A DNA stretch of 64,000 bases from positions 1-64,000 of the forward strand of contig JSYX01000092.1 of NCBI GenBank assembly GCA_000787465.1. The letters are read 5' to 3'. Positions 25,342-37,456 of the stretch are shown here, piece by piece; position 1 is the stretch's first letter, and each line of letters begins with the position of its first letter. The position numbers and the translations under genes are program-made. Source of the DNA: Thermomucor indicae-seudaticae. Its lineage: Eukaryota > Mucoromycota > Mucoromycetes > Mucorales > Lichtheimiaceae. The notes under the pieces are model-generated. The model saw only the letters and a list, made by a program, of their open reading frames with translations. It searched no databases and was not told where the DNA came from.

Positions 25342-25735
25342 GCACGATGCTCACTGGGCACTCTCTACCTCCGTTCCAGCAAAAACCAACACTGGAAACC
25401 GTCAAAACCACAGGCCACCGATAACAGGTGCGCCGTTGGTCCCCCCCGCCAAAGCGGGAATACCTTCGCGGTAAGCGATATTGCGACATACATTATCAAA
25501 GCAGACAATGCTGAGTCTGAGGGATGTTTGCAAACCAATTGTGCGAGATTGACACGTGAGTGCGCGAGAAGATCGTTGTAATCAACGCAAAAGAGCATTT
25601 CCTCAGCTAGCGCAAATAGAATTCATAATCCAGTATAGATAGCAACTTGTTCACTTGGAGAATTGTCGTTTCGTAGAATAGATAACGGATATATTAATAA
25701 AAAGGATGACCACTCTGTACAAGTCAGCTTCTTCT

Positions 25736-26327
25736 TTAGCACTTTGGGAACGACCCATTGTTGACCTGGAAAGAGATAGGCACCGAAAAGGCGGACATCT
25801 GAGGACCCGGTGCAGTCTGATTGGGCGACAGGGCTTGGTAGACCGGCGTGAAGACAAGCGCGAAGCTGTAAGACGATGTCTGATAGCGCGAAAAGAAGTG
25901 GCAGTTGGGCGTCTTCCATGTCTGGCTGTACTGCTTGTTCCCAATGCCGGCAGGATTCGGATCGACCGTCAGAGAGCTGAAAAGGTTGAACGACAGGACG
26001 TTGGACTCGCTGCCCTTTTGGGTCCACTGGAAATCAACATTGAGTGAACTCGGGTAGTAGGCATTCGTGATTCCAGCTAACAGATTCCATTTGCCCCAAT
26101 TGGCAGTTCAGGAACACGGCTTTTTTTTCTTACGCCCGGTTTTTGTCCTCCTTACCAGACTGAGCGCCAATGACGGTGTATTGCAGGGTGGTAACAGTGT
26201 TGCTGGCGAGCTGCTCATTGCTAGTAGGCTGATCGACAGTAATAAGGTCTGCTGCAAAGACCGTCGTGGTAAGGCACGCTGCCAGAACGAGCAGCGCCAG
26301 AGCTTGACGAATACAGTGAAGGACCAT
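25736..26327 (-). CDS. Secreted protein of unknown function
   Basis: Two exons, 26327-26156 and 26076-25736, give 170 aa. A clear signal peptide (CIRQALALLVLAACLTTTVFA) is followed by ADLITVDQPTSNEQLASNTV, a beta-rich pattern like the Ig-like N-terminal domain of Kre9/Knh1-type cell-wall proteins. That is a weak resemblance. Four cysteines occur in all, one at the very C-terminus (GSFPKC), and N-glycosylation sequons are present (SPNQTA, VNNGSF). There is no GPI signal. It lies 180 bp downstream of the CCT3 stop on the same strand. Likely wall or extracellular; exact role unknown. Confidence 0.7.
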
Positions 26328-26507
26328 CGCGATTAACGCAAATTCTGCAATGAAGGGAAGAAAAAAGAAAAGGTTTCCAGGTCAACATGATAAAAATAAA
26401 ACGGCAAGAGCTAAAAATAACGTCTGTTTGTGCAACAAACGATCAAACGGTTGCATTAAGACAAAATGCTTTATTGCGTACATTTTTTTCTTTTCATTGC
26501 TACGTGT

Positions 26508-28657
26508 TTACGGTTGTTCCGCCATTTCCTACAAGCGCGTCAGACTGGCATTCTAAAATCGTTCATTATCGAGGCTTACCTGAGCTGCTTCCGTGTTCGC
26601 ACCACCTCCTCCACGCTGGTTCTTGTTCTTTGATAAACCAGATACAATATCATCGACACGGAGGAGCAGGCATGCAGACTAATTCAATTATAAGCTATAC
26701 TGTACAAAAGCAGTCGATTTCATAAACTCCTACCTCAATGGCAGTCTTGATCGTTTGTACTTTCACCGCATTTGGTTCCCAGATACCATAATCTTTCATG
26801 TCCACAATCTTTCCAGATTCGCCATCAATACCGTACGAATGTTCACCGTTGGCATGCTTGGCTCTAAGCTGCGTCAAGGTCTTGATCGCGTTACCGCCGC
26901 AGTTCTGGATCAATGTACGAGGAATAACTTCCATAGCCTCTGCCACGGACCGATAAGGCCATTGCTCGATGCCCTCCAGCAGTTTAGCCTTCTCCTCAAG
27001 TCTAACTGAGATAGCCATTTCGGTAGCACCACCGCCGGGTGCTAGTCGTGCATTGAAAAACACGTTGCGTGCAACGCACATGGCGTCCTGTAAGTTACGC
27101 TCAACTTCTGCAATAATATCTTTGCTGGGACCACGTAGGATGATGGAACAAGCTTTTGGATCTTGGCACTTAGTTAACAGGGTAAAGTATCTGCGAAGAT
27201 CAGCTATACATACATTGCATTTCAACAAGGGATTTTTGATAACTTACTCGTCGCCAATCTTTTCGACATGGAACAGTCCGCACTTGGTGCCGACATCCGA
27301 TTCCTTCAAGTCGTCCACGCGGTTGACAATAGTGGCACCAACGGCGCGCGCGATACGGTTGTTATCCGTCTTGCGTACACGACGAATAGCAGTAATATTC
27401 GCTTTAACGAAGTAATGCTGTGCAAGGTCTTTATACCGTTCATTAGCACCTCCAGTACTAATCCGGTCAACAAGTTCAGTCAGCATACCAGAGATACCCT
27501 TCTCCGTGAATACCAGGTCAGGCTTGAGCTCAATAATCTTGTCGCACATGGCCTTGACCTGTTCTTCCTCAATCTGCAATATCCGATTCCAGTCGGTTTC
27601 CTTTGTGATTTCAATGTTCGTTTGGGATTCACCCTTCTTGTATTCAAGAGGGCAATCCAGGAGGATAATGCGAGGGTTTTCGATACGACGGCGCATCTTG
27701 GGATGAGTGACATCCTTGTTCAGGATGACACCGTCTAATACTCGGGATTCTTCAATTTCACCACCGGGAATCTGCATAGTTACAACGCTCAGTGTCTACT
27801 CTACCAAACCAAACCAAACATTGTTGATTTCGTACCTTTTCCACACGAGCGTAACGCTTAATATCAACTTCACGTCGGCCGGTACCTTCTTCTTCAATAG
27901 CGACCGTCCGAACCGCATCCAATGCGAGTTTGCACATCAAATCACTCCAGGTGCTAACGAACTTTGTGCCGATCGAGGACTTGATCAAGGACATCATTTC
28001 GTCGGTATTATTGACATCGACAGGCATTGAGATTTCCTCGACGACCTGCAGCGCGTCTTCTAACGCCTTTTTGAATGCACTAATGATAATGATGGGATGA
28101 ATGTTGTTCTGGATGTGAGGAAGCGCCTGCGCAAGAATTTCACCGGCTAGAAAAGGAAAGCAGGGTGACTATGCTGTTCAAAGGAGGGGGGATAGACTCT
28201 TGCTACGTACCGAGAATGATGACGCTCGTTGTACCATCACCGACTTCCTCATCTTGTGTTCTTGACAGTTCAATCATACTTTTGGCCGCGGGATGTTCCA
28301 CCTCGATTTCACGCAGAATGGCGTTACCGTCATTCGTCAACAGGATGCCACCCATCGGATCAAGCAGCATCTTGAGCATCGATCGGGGACCAAGCGAAGT
28401 ACGGATGACATCAGCAACAGTCTAAGGCGTCACCATATGAGATTTAGATCCATCTGTAGCTAAAAAAAGCCTGGGAACCCATGAAAGACAGGGACATACT
28501 TTAGCTGCAGTGATGTTCGAGAGTTGAGCCTTGCGGCCCGACTCCCGCTCCATGTTGGTGTCTACGCGAGAGAAATGCAATCAGTATCGAGTCCCGACGA
28601 TTGTCCCGGCAAATGCACTGTTTGTAACATACTCATAACAAGAACGGGTGCCTGCAT
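26508..28657 (-). CDS. CCT3: Chaperonin TCP-1 (CCT) subunit gamma
   Basis: Subunit of the cytosolic TRiC/CCT ring that folds actin, tubulin and other clients with ATP. Exons 28657-28633, 28561-28500, 28421-28211, 28146-27836, 27771-27248, 27190-26734, 26678-26580 and 26528-26508 give about 569 aa. The N-terminus is [20 protein letters not shown]. The ATP-site motifs are [13 protein letters not shown], then [11 protein letters not shown] and EVGDGTTSV. The substrate-domain signature is [14 protein letters not shown], and the late motif is [12 protein letters not shown]. The tail is glycine-rich and ends in AEQP, encoded by a 21-nt last exon chosen because the preceding donor GTAAGC is strong. 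Confidence 0.96.
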
Positions 28658-28988
28658 GATGGTATCGATTGTTCGAGAGATGTCAACGCAGCGCGCTTCC
28701 CTAAATTTTTTGAAGCAGCACGCGTGGAATCTTCGGCTTTTCAAAAGCTGGTTTTGGAGGGTGCGACTCAGCTTGGGAATTTGCACCGCTCCGTTACTGC
28801 TATATCATGGCTGGTAAAGCAGAATACATCAAGGCTTTTTTCAGCGTGGTGCTGGCGTTTTATTTCATGGCAGCATATGCACCACGAACAACGTGCAAGT
28901 AAAAGGGAAAGAACGATATACAAAATTTAGATAGTCATAAGCATATCAAAGGGCATCGATGCAAGCAAGTTCGAAGAGTCCCCTGTTA

Positions 28989-30448
28989 TTATGAATAAAT
29001 GGAGTTTTTAAGCGTTTCCGAACACCAACTTGCTACTTTAGCAACGTCCTCCAACCAACTAGCTTTGCTCGTGCACACCGCAGGCTCGACGATCCAGATA
29101 TGAGGAGCACCTTTTCCGCGTATGACAGTGACAGGAACCCGATCATTCTGCATGCGTTTGATCAAGGCATGGATATCATTGGACAGAAGCTCACCGTCAC
29201 CCACCGTCACCAGTGTCGGGCAAAAGCCGGTGAAATTGTCAGCATAGAACGGAGACACATCCGGTCTCCGAAGAAAAGCGTCCCGTTCGTCCTCGCTCAT
29301 TGAGCTCAGTTGCGGCAAGTAATACCGAAGATGGTCTTTGAGCTGATCACGCTGCACGAAATCCGTGTAGCACGTCGCAGGATAAACTGTCAAATCAGCT
29401 CTGAGTAATGTCCAAGGTGACACTAACATACATCCGGCGGGCATCGGCAAAGGCGGTAAAGTCGCCAAGTCTGCTGCTGCTTCATTTCTCTGATTGCGGA
29501 TCTTTAGCAAGACGCTCGCTGCTAGGTTTCCGCCTGCACTATCACCAGCTTGATTCAGAAAGCCAGATCAGTCTTTCTTTACCGCACACCTACTAACAGC
29601 TTCTTTCGGGCGTATTACATGATATATAGACCTTACCAATGATGAGCCTGGAGGGACTAATGCTTAATTGATGGACGAGATATCTGTATCCAAGCAGACA
29701 ATCATCCAACGGTCCTGGCCAAGTCGTTTCTGGAGCTAACCGATAATCGACCGAAAAGATCCTTGCCTTAAGATTGTGCTTCTCTTTTAGGATTTTAAGC
29801 ATGTTCATACAGAATTCCGAGTACTGTGTCGAGAAACCTGTCATGCTGTCGGTCACTAAACAACCTTCATGCCCAAAACAAGTATGACAATGTTACCGAA
29901 TCGGAAACCGCCTCCTGCATTAAATTTAAGGTTTTTCTGGTGTCAACGTTGGCGACAATATATGTGTCAGGAACGAAAAAGTATTCATGTACCATGCAAG
30001 TAGAGGATAACCAAGTCAATATCCGCTGCTGTTTGTTCAATCCAAGCAGTTTTCCGATTCGGGATATCGAGTCCTATCCAGTCTCCAACACAGACTTCGT
30101 TCTGTATCCGGCGTATGTAAGATAGCTGACTTCCAAAGGGGCGAGAGACCGAGTACAAAAGCTTCTTTGATATTCGATGAGGGAGTGATAATCCTGCAGC
30201 AATCAGCCTATAGCGGACAGATTGCGGCAACAAAAAGACTGTGGCACGCACAAACTGAATGAAGCCATCAGCCACTGCGATGGAGAGAGAGGGGTTGGTG
30301 ATCAGCCTAGTACAAAAGAACAGGTTTGCTATTGCTTACATAGCAAGCGACCATTTTGCGTCCCCAAAAAGACCATAAACAGCGCAATAATCACAGCATT
30401 CTTTCCTGGGAGCGCTTCAAGGAACAGCTCTGATATATCAGGAGCCAT
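28989..30448 (-). CDS. Alpha/beta hydrolase (HSL-type esterase/lipase)
   Basis: Serine hydrolase of the hormone-sensitive-lipase fold, likely an ester or lipid hydrolase. Exons 30448-30340, 30274-29993, 29914-29897, 29855-29637 and 29548-28989 give 395 aa. The oxyanion motif HGGGF sits at 130-134, and its GGGF part is supplied by an 18-nt microexon. The nucleophile motif GDSAGG has Ser213. An Asp-containing VGDGE and a His in GAPHIW near the C-terminus complete a plausible triad. YRLAPE precedes the nucleophile as usual. The N-terminus has a hydrophobic stretch (NAVIIALFMVFLG), perhaps a membrane anchor. The third intron is only 41 nt. It is divergent from the next gene, with starts 149 bp apart. 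Confidence 0.88.
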
Positions 30449-30596
30449 GAGCGTTTGAAACTGGGTTGCGAGAAAGAGAGAGAGAGCGTTTGTTTCACGA
30501 AGCAGCACCCCGAAATGATTGTTTTAGAACTCCTCGTCTGAGGCACATATGCGCCTTTTTTCCTTGTCTCTCTTTTTTCTTGAATACTTTTAATTC

Positions 30597-32237
30597 ATGA
30601 GCTCAGTGTCTTCTCATGACGGCAGCGAGAAGGACGTTCTCTTTCATCGCATGCCTGACGGATTAACACCCCGATACACAGCCATGCGCAAGACTGATTT
30701 ACTTGACACGTTGGATGCGGTGCGGCATCGCGACACAGACACCTGGAGTGTTGCAGCCACCATTGACGATCAGGAATCGGTGATCAGCGGGCCGGGGGGG
30801 ACCGCGAGCCTTATCAGCAGCAGTCGAGCCACAGCGGAAGGGAAAGAAACAGACGATGACCGGTCCACGTTGGATGGTATAACCGATGGCAACAACAACA
30901 GCAGTGGTAGCATGCGAGACGGCATGGCTCCTGCTCTGTTGCCGGATGTGACTTCATTACGTCAACTGCGAGATATGGACGGCCCGCATGACACGAGTAG
31001 TTTCACGACGGACGATGACAAGCGGTCCCGGTCCAATGCGGCCGAGTTTGGGGACGATGGCACCCGGTCTGCAGCCGCCGACTTTGATGACCACAGTGAG
31101 CCCAGTCGAGACGACGATGATGGATCGAGCACGCATAATGTGGTCAGTGATGACATCTCTGCGCCGCCGCAACCGCAACCGAGCTTCGCGTCTGTCACGA
31201 AATCGTATGCGGAATTGATGGAGGAGAACGAGATGCTCCAGACGCAGCTGCGGAATCTTCAGATTGCTCAAAAGCACCAAGCGGAGGTCATTGAGAACCT
31301 GCGATCATTAACGGGTTGCAACGAAGAAGTGTATGGTCGTGCGCTCCACTTGTCGCAGGTGACGCCTGAAGATTTACAGAGATGGAATTCTCAAAGTAAT
31401 AGCAAGGTAGTTGTACCTCCTGCTGCTGCTGCTGCTGCTGCTACGACTGCAACGACAACGACACCCTCATCCACATCGTCTTCGCTGCCCAACTACTCTA
31501 CTTCACCCGCCAACACGATGCCTCTACCTCCTCCGCCCGCTTATACACTGCCAGGCCTTGGCCGTCCTTATTTCGATTACGAGGTCAATGCTCGCACACT
31601 GACTCAACAGCTGGCCAGACTTGCTGAGCTGGTGATTCGGTTCGTACAGGAGAGCGTTGTGGATGCATCCTTGCAAATCAGTCTGGAGCAGTACCTCTTT
31701 GAACAAATCACAGAGTTCTTCTTTGAATCGCTCCCGTTTGGGACGGAGAACCAGCAACTCTTGAACCTGGCGTATGCTGACCAGATCCGGCGGTTCCATT
31801 CGACGCTCGGGTCCAACTTTGCAAAGTGGTACCGGAGGCAGACTGTACAGTCCTTGTCACTCAATCCTGCGTCCAAGGAGTATCTCGAGATCATGCGCTC
31901 ACAGTTAACGGAACGCTTGTTGGATATGCTGGCTACCTTTGAGCAAAGCGCGACGGATGAGGGAGCCTCAGCGCCGCCACCGCCAGAGATCAAGCATCGC
32001 TCGTTGTGGGACGAAATCCTTGATCTTTGTACGTCCTTGTCGCTGGCTATTCATGCTGGCGATGCGGACGTGATGATTCAGAACCCTGGGATAGGGACAA
32101 AGTACGATGAGGACATTATGGCAGTCATCGGAGACGTTCATGCGGATAAAGACAAACGGGTAAAATTGGTGGTCAGTCCTTTGTTTGTGGATGAAGAGGA
32201 GACAGTCCTGTTGCCAGCAAGGGTCCTGTTGGAATAA
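30597..32237 (+). CDS. Coiled-coil protein of unknown function, 546 aa
   Basis: A single exon starting MSSVSSHDGSEKDVLFHRMP. Residues 45-200 are acidic and Ser/Thr/Asn-rich, likely disordered. A coiled coil follows near 205-245 (YAELMEENEMLQTQLRNLQI). A Pro/Ala/Thr linker runs to about 325. The C-terminal 200 residues are predicted helical and look conserved (FDYEVNARTLTQQLARLAEL, FGTENQQLLNLAYADQIRRF, AKWYRRQTVQ). The protein lacks cysteine clusters and membrane spans. No family recognised; a scaffold or trafficking role is only a guess. It converges with PRI2, 234 bp away. Confidence 0.72.
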   Translation: MSSVSSHDGSEKDVLFHRMPDGLTPRYTAMRKTDLLDTLDAVRHRDTDTWSVAATIDDQESVISGPGGTASLISSSRATAEGKETDDDRSTLDGITDGNNNSSGSMRDGMAPALLPDVTSLRQLRDMDGPHDTSSFTTDDDKRSRSNAAEFGDDGTRSAAADFDDHSEPSRDDDDGSSTHNVVSDDISAPPQPQPSFASVTKSYAELMEENEMLQTQLRNLQIAQKHQAEVIENLRSLTGCNEEVYGRALHLSQVTPEDLQRWNSQSNSKVVVPPAAAAAAATTATTTTPSSTSSSLPNYSTSPANTMPLPPPPAYTLPGLGRPYFDYEVNARTLTQQLARLAELVIRFVQESVVDASLQISLEQYLFEQITEFFFESLPFGTENQQLLNLAYADQIRRFHSTLGSNFAKWYRRQTVQSLSLNPASKEYLEIMRSQLTERLLDMLATFEQSATDEGASAPPPPEIKHRSLWDEILDLCTSLSLAIHAGDADVMIQNPGIGTKYDEDIMAVIGDVHADKDKRVKLVVSPLFVDEEETVLLPARVLLE

Positions 32238-32471
32238 GCGCCCGCGCACACCCCCAAAAAGCCTCTCTCTCTCTCGCATATCATATACAATAACTTTATT
32301 GTGCTGTACATTTTCAAGGAGTTCCTTTTTCTTTTCTGTTTCATTTGATATTAAAAAAGGAAAAAAAAACACAAAAAAGCTCGAGTTGCATAATTGTTTT
32401 ACGTTGGACGGAGACTCAAATAGAGTGTTTGAACAGCTCAATTGATGTCGTACTATTTACATTGAAACAGC

Positions 32472-34516
32472 CTAGTCTACATCCATGGCATCTTGGTTTT
32501 TAGTAGCGTCCGAAAGCGTTTTGCTGGCTTCGTAAAACTGGTTTGGATGTTGAATGATTTCGATTTTCTCTTTCTGAGCTGGATGCGTCATCTCATAGTA
32601 GCGAGTGCAAGCCACTTGATAGTGTTTGCCATTCACAAGGTCCATGATTTCGTTCACTTGTACCGTATTCAGTTGATCCCGGTACAGTCGGGCTTCCAGA
32701 TTGCCTTGTGAGAAATGCTTGAACGGACAACCGTGATGGTCGCCTGTTGATGGAGGATTGGCTTGAATAATTTTTAAGCAACTATGTATCTGTGAGTTTT
32801 TCTTTTTCCCTGCGTTCATCTTGCAAGGTTATTTATAGCTTACTTGAAAGGTGCGTAGCTCACTCGTTTTCCTTCTAAACCGTAATTATGTCGAATATTA
32901 TATGCGTAGTCTTTCTGGAATCGCTCGTCGGTTATGTTTGCAAATGCTGTGCGCCAGAAAATGAGCGCGTCTTCGGCAGAAAGACCAATCGCCTGTTTAA
33001 ACGTATTGAGCCCCACTTTCACTGATGTTTTTTAAAGATAAGCCTGCTGTCTGTTACCTTTAAGAACAAGCCGTATTGTAACCGGCCACCGTGTCGGAGA
33101 TGTTTGTCGGCACGTAACGATTCATGCAGATGTTTCATACAAAGCGGAGCATGCTGCCGGATGAGCTTTATAACAAAACGTTAGTAGTAGTAGCAATGAG
33201 AAATATCTCCACAAAATTTCGCAGTGGCTGATATGCTTACTCCGTCGACATCACCTGGCCGAACCTTGCCAGCTACAGCATCTGTCCGTCCATAATCTTT
33301 GCCAACGTATTGCTTTTCTACGTTCAACAGGATGGGTCGTAATCGCTCATCTTCTTCCATGCGTGGTAATGCTTTTGCAGTTGCCTGAATGATTGATTAA
33401 AACCAAGTGGATAGAGAAGCAAAAGAAGCTGCTGCTGCTGCTGCTAACCTCCAAGGCCCTCGATAGCCGTGTACGGAATTCATCAATGACTAGGCTGGTT
33501 TGTTCTGACATGGGTACATACGCTTTTCCGCCAGCTACGTAAACTGCGCGTCGACTTAGTAAGTCAGGTACTTTCTCAAAGTCCACCTAACCAAATATCT
33601 TGAGTTGATGCACCGCGTCAGAGGCACCCCTCGCATTTTTTTTCCGTACCTTAAAGTATGTTTCATTCTGTACAATGGCCTGAGCCGATTGTCCTGCGGA
33701 TTTTGCTGCTTTAAAGTTTACACAAGCCTCCAGTTTATCTTGGATCTGTTGTTTTTCGTCCATTTCCAGCTAATTCGTATGTTTGTAAGCGTCACACTGT
33801 CCGTAGCAGAAAAGTATAAGTAGGATGAACGTACAATGGACCAGTTGAGGTTCAAGTTTGTTAAAAACTCCTTCTTGACGTCGATCGGTTCCTGCTCGAA
33901 ACGGTATCTTGGCTAGGGTTTTTATATACAGGCGTTGGGAAAATAGACATCGTGTGATGGCATACCTGAATAGTTCACACTCTTGGCGCAAGAACCACGC
34001 TCGCAGTTCGTCGCTTTAAGAAGCCTGTCAGACAAGATATGGATTGCCCCCTTATGAGCGAGTGCGGAAACCCACCTGCGGCAGTACGCCATCCTCAGGA
34101 CAAAGTGGCTAATGTGGTCTTTTCTCCTCTGCTCGTAGAGATCGGGTGAATTAGAGAGGTTAGAGTTCATTGGAAGATGGTTCTCGAGAGCTCGGTTGAC
34201 TTCTCGTTTGAAATCGTCGCCTCGCCTGTTCCGCAGTGCCGCGGTTTCGATCGTCTTGAGGACTGGGGGATCACGATGAGTCAGCCAACAGGTTCTTTCT
34301 TTGGTTCGGTTCGCCATTGTTACCCTGCAGACGATCGAGTGCAAACGATTCGAATTCTTCAATGGTGATTTCGGCTGGTGGAGGAGTCAGGTAAAAGTTC
34401 AATCTGTATGGGTATTCTTTGGCTAATCGGTCGGCCGCTGATCCATCTTGAACGTATATGGCTTGATGTCGGTTGGCAGCAAAGCGGTTCGGTCTGGCTC
34501 TTTTTTGCTTAAGCAT
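32472..34516 (-). CDS. PRI2: DNA primase large subunit
   Basis: Fe-S subunit of DNA polymerase alpha-primase that starts RNA primers in the nucleus. Ten exons in transcript order: 34516-34324, 34262-34076, 34013-33966, 33907-33835, 33769-33650, 33586-33449, 33384-33241, 33165-33058, 32992-32844 and 32781-32472. They give 489 aa. The N-terminal helical domain shows [34 protein letters not shown] and LFRYRFEQ. The C-terminal domain shows [31 protein letters not shown] and HPNQFYE. The four 4Fe-4S cysteines are all present: Cys310 (APLC), Cys388 (NCLKII), Cys405 (GCPF) and Cys445 (ACTRYYE). Acceptors for exons 4, 9 and 10 were chosen by family conservation among alternatives. Confidence 0.95.
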
Positions 34517-34684
34517 GGCTTGCTCGTTTTCAGGCACAAAAAGCAAAAACGAAAAATTGACCGCGCCGCGAACGCGGATCAGACGCGCCTCACTCGCGTT
34601 CCGCAAAATTTCTGCTCTCAGATTAGAAGATGCTACAGCAAATTGGGATTTTTACAGGTTGTCTTTCTCAGTCTACAATCTATG

Positions 34685-36415
34685 TTAAGGGTAGGCTTGC
34701 CACGGGTCGTCTGGTGGCCCTGGTCTTGTACACGTCGCAGGCGCTGAAGTCGTCGTCGGCTGGGATGGTGGATTATCACGTTCATCAAAAAATTCCCAAA
34801 GACCACAGTCTTCACACTCTTTGCTTTCCGGGACACATGCCGGGAGCGGAAACTCGTTTTCATCCCGCTTCAGGATGTTTTCAATGACGTCTTGTATACG
34901 ATGGGATCGGATATCCACACGCCATCCTTTATCATTGACCGTGTCCCAGACACAGACCTGGTATGTATGAGCACGACGGGCCGCCTAAGAAAGAATCCCA
35001 TCTAGAACTTGCCTTGCCAGTGTGACATCGCGTTTCCATCGCGAAACCACCATACCAGCAGCTGCTCCGAGGCCCCTTTTGAACAAAAAGACACCGTCTC
35101 TCTCTTAGTTTCACCGTCCTCCTGTGATGTACTGTACAGAGACCATACCGTGCAGACGCCGACAAAGATAGGATCAGCCGTGTGCCCGAAATGCCAGAGA
35201 GGTAAATGGACACCAGGCGGGTGCGGCAAGTGTAAACGTCTGGAGGCCAGGCTGTCCCCGGGTATCTCAAACGTCACGGTGGGGACCAGAAAGGTTTGAC
35301 CCACTAAGCTTGCCAGCGCGCCTCCGAGCGAGTGACCTGTGAGCCAGATGGTTGCCTCAGGATATCTGTCAGCGACATTCATGTAGATTGCCTAGGGTAG
35401 TCGTGAACTTTTTCTGCCGTCGTCCACCATCAAGAACATGCGCAATACCATAGCGTGATCATAGTATAATTCGGTATTTTCAATATTCTTTTGCAAGCAA
35501 AAAGTCTCGCATCGATATTGGCTTCCTCGGAAACAATCACACACGGGTGTCCATGCTCGGCTGATTCGGCCACAGCAGCATGAGAAAAGCATATTGTCCT
35601 GTAATATATACATGGATCATCAGACGACGACGTCTGAATGAATGAATGAATGAATGGGGGGCGCCCGCTCACATTCAGCTTGTCTTTTTCGCCCGTAGGA
35701 CCGCCGCCCCAGAGTCCCGCGCTTGTTCCCTTGATACTGATGACAAGAAGGGAGTCGTCTTTGTTACCAAACACATGGCCTCGTATACCGTTGGATTGCC
35801 AGCCAAACGACGAATTCTTTGGATGGATTTAGGGGAAATGTTTCTCTTTATCGTAGGCCAAAAGTTTACCAGCTTCCATGGGTCTCCCAAATCATACCAG
35901 TCCGTACTGTTGTTATCCACTTCACTGTAGGCATTGTTGGTCATCATGGCCAGTTGCAAGACTGAAGGCCGATGCGTCACGTCTGGTAGCAGCAATGGTA
36001 CTTGTGTTGTTTCCTGAATAAAGGTGTTCACTACTCCCGCTCGAAGACGACGACGAGCGCCGTTGTATCGATAAACATCGTAAAGATAATGGCGGCCAGC
36101 CTTTGTTGTTATCGGATAAGCTTGGCCAACAGCAGCAGCAGGTCGGAGGTGATAGCGATCCAGCGTGGACAAAAGAGTCGCTGGTGGCATATCTAGTCTT
36201 CGGAATAGGCCTGGGTAAGGCCCTGAAGGCGACGCGTGGTGGTATATCGTTTTCAGCGTCAAGGTAATGTCAGTTGGACCGACGTCGTCGTGGCTGCTAT
36301 TGCTGATTTGGTGCCGTGTGTGGCTCAAGGGGAATTGCCAATGCTGTTGTAAGAATGTCAACCATAGAAGGGCGGCAATGGGTGTCAGAATGAGGTATAT
36401 GTGTAGTTTGGCCAT
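34685..36415 (-). CDS. ATG15: Autophagic vacuolar lipase Atg15
   Basis: Type II membrane phospholipase/lipase that breaks down autophagic bodies in the vacuole. Exons 36415-35870, 35816-35673, 35598-35449, 35391-35149, 35075-35013 and 34957-34685 give 472 aa. A single N-terminal membrane anchor ([19 protein letters not shown]) precedes a lumenal part. The family cysteine stretch FSCCCGR...CDCF and the lipase loop [14 protein letters not shown] (Ser301) are present. [12 protein letters not shown] and the [13 protein letters not shown] segment are as in Atg15. The intron after exon 5 starts GCAAGT, a GC-AG intron. Its acceptor could alternatively lie 27 nt upstream, adding nine residues. Confidence 0.93.
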
Positions 36416-37456
36416 TATGAAACAGTACAGTGAACGGTGGGTCGGACCAACGAGGTCGTCGTCCCTTTCTCCGGAACAGCTAAAAAGACTGGGCTTTTTT
36501 CTTCCCTAACGATAAGTCCTTGCAATGTATCTTCATGCACAACAACGTATAAGCTAGGTATTAGCGTTATTAATGTTATTCAAAGCGAGTTCTGTCGACC
36601 GAGCTGAAAGAGTAAAGACAAGGAGATTTATTCTCGCAATCTCTTAAGATCTTCCTCAGATGGGGCGTTTTATGCACTCTGTCTATCAATGCAAATCAGA
36701 ACGCTTGATGACTGCCTGGTGCGTCATGTTGGACTCCATATAAAATTATACCCAAGTATCACATTGTTTATCCAACTTTACACCATGCCGCTAAAGTACG
36801 CTTAGGCTACAACAGCCTAACTAGGCTGGTCACCGCTTTACTGCTGCGCCGCAACAATAACTTGTAGGTTTCCGCAAAGCCAGAAACTCAAGAGTCTTAC
36901 GTCGGCAATTGCTCTGCGCGAGATGGAGGTTACTATTATACGACGACAACAGTAGTCAACCTTGGAGCTGCTATTCTTGCAATTCTCGAGTTTCTTGGAG
37001 TACAGACCCGCAAACAGGGAAAACAAAATGTAATATCAGCTGTTATACGCAGTTTCTTGAAAATGAGAGACGCTTGCTTCAGTGCTCATCAGTACAAGCG
37101 CCTCGTGTTGTAGGTGCATGTCCCAAAGTGAAGTAGCTATATTTTGCTCTACCGTACATGTACGAGACTAAGTTCAAAGACGACACAAACAGACGCCGCT
37201 ACTGCTTCATTTCGAGCAAAAACAGGCGATGAGAGCAGAAACGTTGGCAAATGAGGCGCGTGAATGATGTCGAAAATAGTTACTGTCAATATTAAAAGCA
37301 GTGGGACCAGACAGTTTGGAGTAAATAAAAGGCATGTTTGTCTTTTTTCCTGAGGTGATGTTCTACGTGGACAGTGAAATATGGAAAAACCATTTCGCCG
37401 TAAATAAAAGTTTCCCTGGAACCGCCTTTCCGAATTTTTTTTCTGTCTTTTCCGTA
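36416..37456. promoter_or_regulatory. Divergent intergenic region, ATG15/EFG1
   Basis: One kilobase lies between two divergent starts. Frames up to about 140 codons on either strand lack splice continuity or motifs. It presumably holds both promoters. Confidence 0.35.
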
